Assembly (NCBI RefSeq): GCF_036669915.1
Contig: NC_089313.1
Span: 10,671,011 to 10,735,010, forward strand
From: Pocillopora verrucosa
Taxonomy: Eukaryota; Cnidaria; Anthozoa; Scleractinia; Pocilloporidae
Length of the DNA: 64,000 nucleotides
Direction: 5' to 3'
Part shown: positions 57,010 through 64,000 of the stretch, piece by piece
How the letters are laid out: every line of letters begins with the position of its first letter
Position numbering within the stretch: the first letter of the stretch is position 1
Made by a program: the position numbers and the translations under genes
The notes under the pieces: model-generated
Told to the model about the DNA's origin: nothing
What the model saw: the letters and a program-made list of their open reading frames with translations, nothing else
Databases searched by the model: none

Positions 57010-60000
57010 TTTCAACAAGCACTGGCTCGATATGATACGAGAATCCGTCAACGTGGTGGTGAATATTGAAGATGGCTGCCTCAGGAATCGTGAATATGCT
57101 GAAAATAATCATACCTTAAATGGCCTATGACGTATACTTTCATGTTTCGCCATATCATCAATAGCAAAGTCACGCTTTCGTCAAATCGCACACGCGCTTT
57201 CATTGGAAAAGGATTAAGTTGAAGGTCGGGCGGTCAGTCGACAACGAATTAAAGAGCACAGCTGTTGCGTGCAGCTGAAACGAAACGTTACATCATATAC
57301 TACACTTGGGTCTGATCGAGATTTGGATAACCTTGACCGAGCTTTCCGTTTCAAGTCTTAAGATTCATATGTCTGCAAGTCCGCGCATGGGGTTTTTTAG
57401 CCTAAAGAACATAAAACAATAGTCCGGCTAATTCCAAATTCAGGCTTCTCAGACCCAAGTCCAGCGCGTCAACCGTTGTGCCACAACTTTACCCTTCCTG
57501 TTATTAGTAGTGGTTGGTTGACCAGACGACACAGAGAATAAAGAAGAACTGAAACGACAGGTTAAGACTCTTGAAACCTTCCGCATCTAATTACACATTT
57601 AAATCAAAGAACTCAGCGCCTAGAGAAGCTTCTTAAACTTCCAACTTGGGGATAAAGCAAGTTCTCATAACAAAAAATTGTTTTCTGCACAAAAACAGTT
57701 TTATTTCAACCTTACTAAAGTTCGTAAATTAACAAAAACCCTTCGTTTTAAATTTAATAAAACCGCCGTGATTTCACCCTCAGTTACTACGACGACATCG
57801 TTTTCTTCACTAACGAAGATATAAGATATCATGTTTTCAGAACAAGATAACTTCCGACATTTAATCAATATCTAAACAGTTGTTTAACCGTAAGTAGTGT
57901 AGCAAAGATAGATAACCAAATAGAAACTACGTGTGTGGGTTAGCTTGATGAGGATATCGATCGGACAAAGATGAATTATAGAAGATCATTGAAGTTGCAA
58001 GTATATCTAAGAAAGAAGCGAGAGCAAAGCCTAAATTCAGTGCTTTTGATGTTTTGAGCACTGCATTAGTATCACGGAATGGTTATACATTAAAACCCGT
58101 CTATACAGTGCATTTGAGCTGTGAAAGCGGCAAGATGGCCCGTCAACAACAGACAAAGAATTCGCCCTGTTTGAAAAACTTCTCAGCCTAAATAAAGATA
58201 CCAAGCCAGTGTAGCTCTCTCGGGATAAAACTACGTTCAGTTTTGACCCAAGTGTTTATTTTCGGAGCGGCCTTTGGAGGCCTGCTCTTGGTCAACGGTT
58301 TTCGTTGTTTGCTGATGCGCAGTCTCCTCTCCTTTTATTATAACGTCATTCTGGCCATGACTGAGCCACCAGTCCCAGGCCCATGGGGAACAATTATTGT
58401 ACGCAGATGGTAAGGCATATCTAGAAGATATGTTTTGCAGTTAACATCATGTTATAATGGTTCGTATAAAAGTTGACTTCATATATTTGAGCTCACTTAA
58501 TCAGCTATGCTGGTCAAAGTTAAATGATAGATAGGTACTCGTCTCGCTCTGTTTATTTTGTGTCATTTTGAGAACTTTTTTAGAACCTCACAGGCCAAGA
58601 GAATGAAAGCAGTAAGAGGAACAAGGGAATATTTTTCTCAAATTAATGTCAAGCATCCTTACCTGTGTGGAATTTTGCCGCTACTTGTCGCAACAATAAC
58701 CATTGTATCCATGTGCGTCACGTCTTTTTCCAATTCAACCTAGGGAAATGAGCATTGCTTAATAGAAAGCGCATATTTTCTGCGGATATTGGGACAACGA
58801 AACGTTTGGGGGGTCTGGTTTCTATCTTCTTGCCATTTTAATCTATGGAGATGCAATAAAGTGAATCGTAGTTAAGAAAAAAAATGAAGGTGAAACTCTA
58901 GAGTCTGACAACTGGACCAATGAATTAGGCAAACCACATTGCATCTATAAAAGCGAAAACGTGCGTACAAATCTAAGAAACCTTAAAAATCCTTGTCAGC
59001 CGGGAGTATTACGCATACACTTTCTCTAAAACAAGTATCGTTATGCTCAAAGCTCCCTTTAAGGCGATCACGATGGACTTGGAGGCTAATAACAATGTGC
59101 TGAAGTCACAGAATACAACCTCTTTTCAGTATTACCGACTGAAGCACAACTCAACCTTTCAATGACTAATAACATTGCAATCTTCTTTTTAGGAATCAAA
59201 AGTGCAATTTTTATTCAAAACACAATCTTTAAATCAATGTTTTTATGCACATTGTGCTGTAAAAGTCTGTGTTCGTTTTATAGATCAGAAATCATCTTTT
59301 TCTAAAAAACCTTGAATGCACTTCTCTTTTCGTCAAAACTCATTTCAGAACTTGCCTAAAAATTAGAGTCTTCTGACTTACCTGCTCAACGCCTAATATT
59401 CGGCTCGAGCTAATCTTGCAATGGTGATCGATTTGGCTTTGATAACGAATAGGGCAGGATGTAACAGCAAAGCTGTTTGCTATACTCTTTGAAAATGTCG
59501 AGCTTCGCGTTGTTTATAGACGCTTATTTATATTAGAGGTTAATTCCACCTGTTAAAAACCCTTCCTAGGGGTAAATATTTTTCATGTTAGTTCGTGACT
59601 TACCAATTAGTGTTTCTAGTTCCAAAACATCAAGAAGGCTATGGTTATGCTCATAGTTCCCTTAAAAAAAAATAACTGATAAATAAAACGATGGCTGCAT
59701 TGAAGGACGCCACCACAATATTCATCTATGTAACACAAAGGTATTGGGAAATAAGAAATGTCGGAACCGCGGAGTTTACCTCTCTTGCGAGCTTCGGTTA
59801 TTAACAAAAGGCTGAACACCAATCATAAAAGAAATCAGGGCCTTGCTACATTATATTTTCCATAAATTTAAAACACCGAACACGTTTAAATAAAGTAGTC
59901 AGAATAGATGATGTAAGATTTGATTTCAACGAAAAAAATGTGCGTTCAGGGATTAAGGTTTACATACCTTGCCAGATTTGTAAAGAAATTGGCCAACTGA

Positions 60001-60690
60001 ACAAATCTTAGATACTGAAATTACTAAGGGGCTCGTTTCCTATCAGAAACCATAATCTCTATATTTCTACGTGTTTCAACCTGCAGAGCACGTCAGGCAG
60101 ACCAGAGGGACTTGAAAAATACGCTCTTAAAACCATAGGTTGGGTTCCAAGTCCTGGGCGGCTACTGTTGCTGTCTCGCTCAACTGACTTCCGTAGTATC
60201 AAAGGGTATAAAAAAACTGATTCTAACATTAAGAAGAAACCTTAAACGTGCATTTATGACGACAACTTAACTGATTTGTGTTATTATTATACATAGGTGT
60301 CAACATTTGTATTCGGTTTGGTTACAAGTAGGATAGGGCCGTGATTTCGTTTCATGCGCGACTTTTGCTTAATTTACGCGCCAAGAACACTCTGTTGTAA
60401 GTATGTATTTGCAATAATACATCTTCTGACGGGTGAGGGGCCAATTTAGCTGTAAGCTAGTTTTAAAAGCTTTATTTTGATTACCTTTACACAAGTGACT
60501 CTGAACAATGGCTCGTGAGAACGTCTCATATTAACACTACCTGAACAAAATCAATGCACCTTGCAGTACTCTTGAGAGGCAACGAAGACAATACTGAAGA
60601 CACTGATTACAATATCGATTTGATTATCCCCAGCTCTTAAGGGCACAATTGTTTTTATCTACATACGTCTCACATTTCCGACGATTAGAC
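57010..60690. other. Upstream flank of gene B and spacer to the dioxygenase gene, no gene
   Basis: 57010-58985 repeats the upstream flank of gene A. From 58985 to 60690 there is single-copy-looking AT-rich sequence. The 68-codon minus ORF at 59616-59822 shares weak text (tgaagga..ccaccacaatattcat) with intron sequence near 61300, suggesting an old repeat rather than a gene. Confidence 0.55.
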
Positions 60691-60694
60691 TAAT

Positions 60695-63340
60695 TTATTC
60701 ACTGGTCAAGTAGGCGAAAAGGAGCCTGTCTCCTTTAAAGCTCAGTCGGCCATGTTGAACAGCAAGATTATCCAGCACCAACACATCTCTCTTCCGCCAT
60801 GAAAATCCCACAGCATTTCGCCAGCCTGTCGCCCGGACATGCTCAATCACTTCCGGGTCAATCTCACCTCCGTCGCCATAAAGTGTGTGAGTTGGATACA
60901 TGTGGTTGGGGAGAGACACGCCATCAAACATGGGAGACTCCTTGTAGTACGTGTTGTGATGAACGTTTGGTTGTGTGAACCAAATTTTGCGGCCTGTGAC
61001 TGGATGAGTCGCCAGTGGTGGAAGTACGTACCAGTAATACAGATTTCCGGTGCCTTCCTCCCACTCATAATGAAACTTTTCTCTTTTCAAGTATTCTTCA
61101 ACTTTCTACCATTCCAAAAAAAAAACAAAAAAAAAACAACGCATTCAATTGGAAATGATTCTTGATGCAGTTTAATACTACTGATGAATGAGAGGGACCA
61201 GTCCATGATATACCAATCAGTGTTTGTTTTTCAAAAACATAGAAAAGGTGAGAAAAATGAAGTGGATCAAAAACACAAAAGGAAGACAACGAGATGTCTA
61301 AATTGAAGGATATCACCACAATATTCATTTAGGGACCAGACATATAAGGGATGTACTATAAGAAACTTACTTTTTTTTAGTTGAATGGTAAGTCTTACGT
61401 TACAATGAATGAGCAATATTCTGTCGTCGAAATAAAAATGTGTATTTTATTTTCTTGGAGCCTCTGTTCATCCAGAAGAGTGAATGGTTACCGGCAAACT
61501 TTCAGGGAGACCCGGTGAAAGGTTGTGGGAGGGAGGGAGGGGGGTAGCTTGCAGTTGACTGGTACCCCAGGGAGTAGGAAAGGCAATACTTCTAGTCGTA
61601 TAACGCTGCAGAAGCCGGGATAATATCCGATAAGATGAGCCACTAGGCTAGCTGTCACTCTTAACTCTTTACCGAAAGAGAAACATAACACATACCTTTG
61701 GGTCTTTGGTCATAAACGACTGTTGCCAAGAGGCATAGGGATGATGTTTCTCGTCAGGTAGGTATCGCGTGTAGCGTATTTGTCTTTCTTCCAGTATCCT
61801 TACCACTTCCGGATCAAGCTGATCGTAGACCTCGTTATTTCTGACCAGCGGAGTTACACCTCCCCATTCTTCGTTAGGCTCAGTGAGACAAAAGAAAATG
61901 ACCTGTTATAAAGAGAATATGTTATTAGGAAATTACCATATGAGGGGAAAGCCAACCTCTCAAAATGTGTCGAAAATGTTTTTCGTCTGAGGGTTATGAA
62001 ATGATAACTCTTAATCCGGGGAGCATAAAGGACTAAGGAGTTGGCGGATCAATGTTAGTATCTGACCAACTGCGCACCTACCCCTCCCCTAACCCAAAAT
62101 TAACTCTAGATTGTTATCGGTTAATTGTCGTTGGTTTAAGGGAGGGGTGGGTAGGTTCGCAGTTGCTCAGAAACTTACATACGAGTTACTTACGAGTGTT
62201 TTGTCTGGGAGTCACCGTGACCTTATGATCACATGGAAACGTTTGGGTCCAATACCTGAGCCCAAATTCTCCTGTTTTGTTATTGCGTTTTATCCCATTC
62301 AAAAGTATCATTGAGTACTTTTGACTTCTAAGTGAGACTTAATCAAATCCTGTTAAGTGACATGCGATATACTATTATCCAGTTCAAGAGGATTAGCGTA
62401 CCTCAAGTTTACGGTTAATTGATTCATTTTATCGAAACCGTGAATAACTCACTTGGCCACTTGTCTCTCTTTCAGGGTACAGTCTGTTTTTTTCTTTTTT
62501 TCTCAGGGGGAGAAACAGAGGATGGGGGGGGGGTGTAGGGGGGCTCACATGATTTTCAGGGGTAACGGATGGGGCATTAGTCGTTACCAACAGAGTATCA
62601 AGGATGGACGATAGAAAATTGACTGCAAATTTACTGCCGATAAGGGAAGGGGGAACATAAGAATATTGCAGAGGCTAATGGGGGGGTACATGCCACAACT
62701 AGATTCCTCCAATCCACCACCCATCTAAAAATTCTAAGGTCTAAATGTCTAATAGTGAATGGAAACGCATCACCTTCTTGGGATGAACTGGTGAACAAGC
62801 CATCTCATTATGAAGCTCGATGTTAAAATCTGGGGGATCACTAGTGGATAAATACACTTCCGTTTCACCTTCTGCTAGGTATCTGTTTCCGGTGCCACCT
62901 TCGTAATTCGTTGGTTTGTAGCCGAGGTTGTCCGCAAACTTGGCGAAATCTCCCGCCTCAAACAGGGGTAGATTTCGAAATAAGACAGCGCTGTATTTTG
63001 GAAGAACTTTATCAAGCTGTTCCCGGCAAAGCTGACCCCATTTATCAGGGGTCAGGTGATCAATAGATTCGGCGCGCAAAGCAAATGGGAATCCTTCTCT
63101 TGCAGATGAAAGGAATTTCGGGAGGCCCTTTCCACCAGATCCAGGCAGGTATTTCCTGCCAGCAATTTGATGTTTAAATTGCAGCGCTAAATCCTTGAGA
63201 GGTAAAGGTGTGAAGAACGACTGATTTTCTGGAACTTGAGGCTTTGAGGAAAAGGATATTGTTAGCCTGATCGCACATAAAATGGATCGTGTTCCATGGT
63301 GTACGGGATTCCCCGTGAAAACAGATTTTGATGTTGACAT
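60695..63340 (-). CDS. TauD/TfdA-type Fe(II)/2-oxoglutarate-dependent dioxygenase
   Basis: Three exons on minus: 63340-62774, 61902-61696 and 61105-60695 (stop 60695-60697), all phase 0, giving 394 residues. I start at ATG 63340. It directly follows a TTTTGCAG acceptor-like site, so an upstream non-coding exon is possible. Exon 1 holds the entry text (FALRAESIDHLTPDKW, AVLFRNLPLF) and the metal motif IELHNEMACSP (His177, Glu179; HxE rather than HxD). Exon 2 has VIFFCLTEPNEEWGGVTPL, a typical TauD core strand. Exon 3 has the distal motif VLDNLAVQHGRLSF (His376), with Arg378 and Arg385 as candidate 2-oxoglutarate contacts. Enzymes of this fold hydroxylate small molecules such as taurine, trimethyl-lysine or betaine precursors; the substrate here is unknown. 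No organelle-targeting signal is obvious. Length and key residues are complete. Confidence 0.93.
62038..62185. repeat. Palindromic repeat family, copy 3 (dioxygenase intron 1)
   Basis: ggatcaatgttagtatctga...cctacccctcccctaaccca pairs with the inverted taagggaggggtgggtaggt...gctcagaaacttacat. This is the same foldback as 43790-43935 and 52462-52592 and gives the clearest view of its outer ends. The 67-codon plus ORF across it is fortuitous. Confidence 0.78.
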
Positions 63341-64000
63341 CTGCAAAATGATATATACATATTACTGAATAGTCGAAAGTAAAGAATATATTTTCAGGTA
63401 ATAGATAATTTTAAGTCACCTTTCTTTGCTTAACGAATTATCTCTTTGGTTTTTAAGTTTTCAAGGAAAAACCAACACATTGATGGTTATTGTTCAAGTT
63501 CAGTTAATTTGACTTCTTTAAATCGGAGATTTATATTTTAACACATTTCGTGAATACATTTCACTATACTTTGCATCCTAAGAGAGGCTTTTCATTGCTA
63601 AGCACACAGCATACTAGTTACACCACGTACAGCCTATACGAGAAGGCCAATTATTGAAATGTTTGGAGACGAGCCAGGAAAATGGGAAAGATGCAGGAAT
63701 TGAAATTTACAATTATGTTTACTACAGATGGTTTAGTCATTACTTCCTTCTTGTGTGGCTAAGAGGAGGCAGAATCATGAAGGTTAAACATCAGAGTTGA
63801 GAGGACATTCTGTTACGATAGCATCAAACTACAGGATGTGATATTGTAGCAATGACGCCTGATATCAACTCTGATTTTGATGAAAATACTCGATTTGGCG
63901 CCTTTGGGATGAAATGCTTGATTTTCATAGCGCATTAGTAATCATTTCGTTTGTAGGTTCGGAAGCTCGTCAGTGTGTGCGGTGAAATTAGTTCGCTCGA
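63341..64000. other. 5' flank of the dioxygenase gene
   Basis: AT-rich, no ORF of note. It probably contains the promoter or a non-coding first exon of the gene transcribed leftward from here. No element was recognised. Confidence 0.5.

Larger units (their letters stand above)
52001..58985. repeat. Tandem segmental duplication, right copy (B, ~7.0 kb)
   Basis: Direct-repeat partner of 42241-52000. It begins with 52001-52120, which matches adaptin intron sequence at 42241-42375, then jumps to homology with 43464 on (tggttttggttttaggacaa-type text). The last two adaptin exons are therefore absent from this copy. It carries the intact propeller gene B and the same upstream flank. Identity in the coding exons is very high by eye; the non-coding parts differ by scattered indels. 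Confidence 0.85.

Noticed and set aside
56280..57130. Overlapping plus ORFs of ~95-107 codons upstream of gene B
   Set aside because: The frames are not preserved in copy A; they lie in intron 1 and over exon 1 of the minus gene.

Overview
The window reads as nuclear DNA of an early-branching animal, most likely a stony coral (Scleractinia). The sequence is AT-rich, genes are split by GT..AG introns, and most of the space is old mobile-element debris. One gene carries a C-terminal domain that I recognise from coral skeletal-organic-matrix-type proteins. Several dispersed repeats look like families I associate with coral genomes. The phylum-level call is family recognition, not a search result.

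Layout, left to right. (1) 0.2-6.0 kb, minus: a secreted PAN/Apple + EGF gene whose last exon encodes the coral matrix-type domain, followed at 7.0-7.7 kb by a broken, transposon-split copy of that exon. (2) 7.9-9.8 kb: a dead integrase gene cut open by a ~0.9 kb insert. (3) 9.8-15 kb: no gene recognised. (4) 15.1-19.2 kb, minus: a 1366-residue single-exon TPR-CHAT protein (TTC28-like) with a nearly homogeneous array of 120-bp TPR units. (5) 21.2-22.1 kb, plus: a rhodopsin-type GPCR pseudogene. (6) 22.5-25 kb: dispersed repeats. (7) 25.1-27.1 kb: a complete-ended Tc1/mariner element with a dead, truncated transposase. (8) 27.2-43.0 kb, plus: the AP-1/AP-2 beta-adaptin gene in 26 visible exons. 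Its 3' half is clean, while its 5' half is full of one-base indels and lacks about 80 codons. (9) 42.2-59.0 kb: a direct tandem segmental duplication, each copy carrying one minus-strand gene for a secreted, probably GPI-anchored, beta-propeller-like protein. The right copy is intact (440 aa). The left copy is one base short, and four extra truncated copies of its 3' end lie behind it as a ~480-bp tandem array. (10) 60.7-63.3 kb, minus: a three-exon TauD/TfdA-type Fe(II)/2-oxoglutarate dioxygenase gene.

The genes do not form a pathway. The adaptin gene is a housekeeping trafficking gene; the EGF/PAN gene and the propeller pair encode secreted or surface proteins; TPR-CHAT belongs to a family expanded in cnidarians. 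The most informative part is 42-59 kb. The duplication overlaps the end of the adaptin gene. A stretch of adaptin intron survives in the right copy while the last two adaptin exons were lost there. The left copy amplified a gene-tail fragment that still encodes the hydrophobic anchor and sits behind phase-compatible splice-acceptor-like sites.
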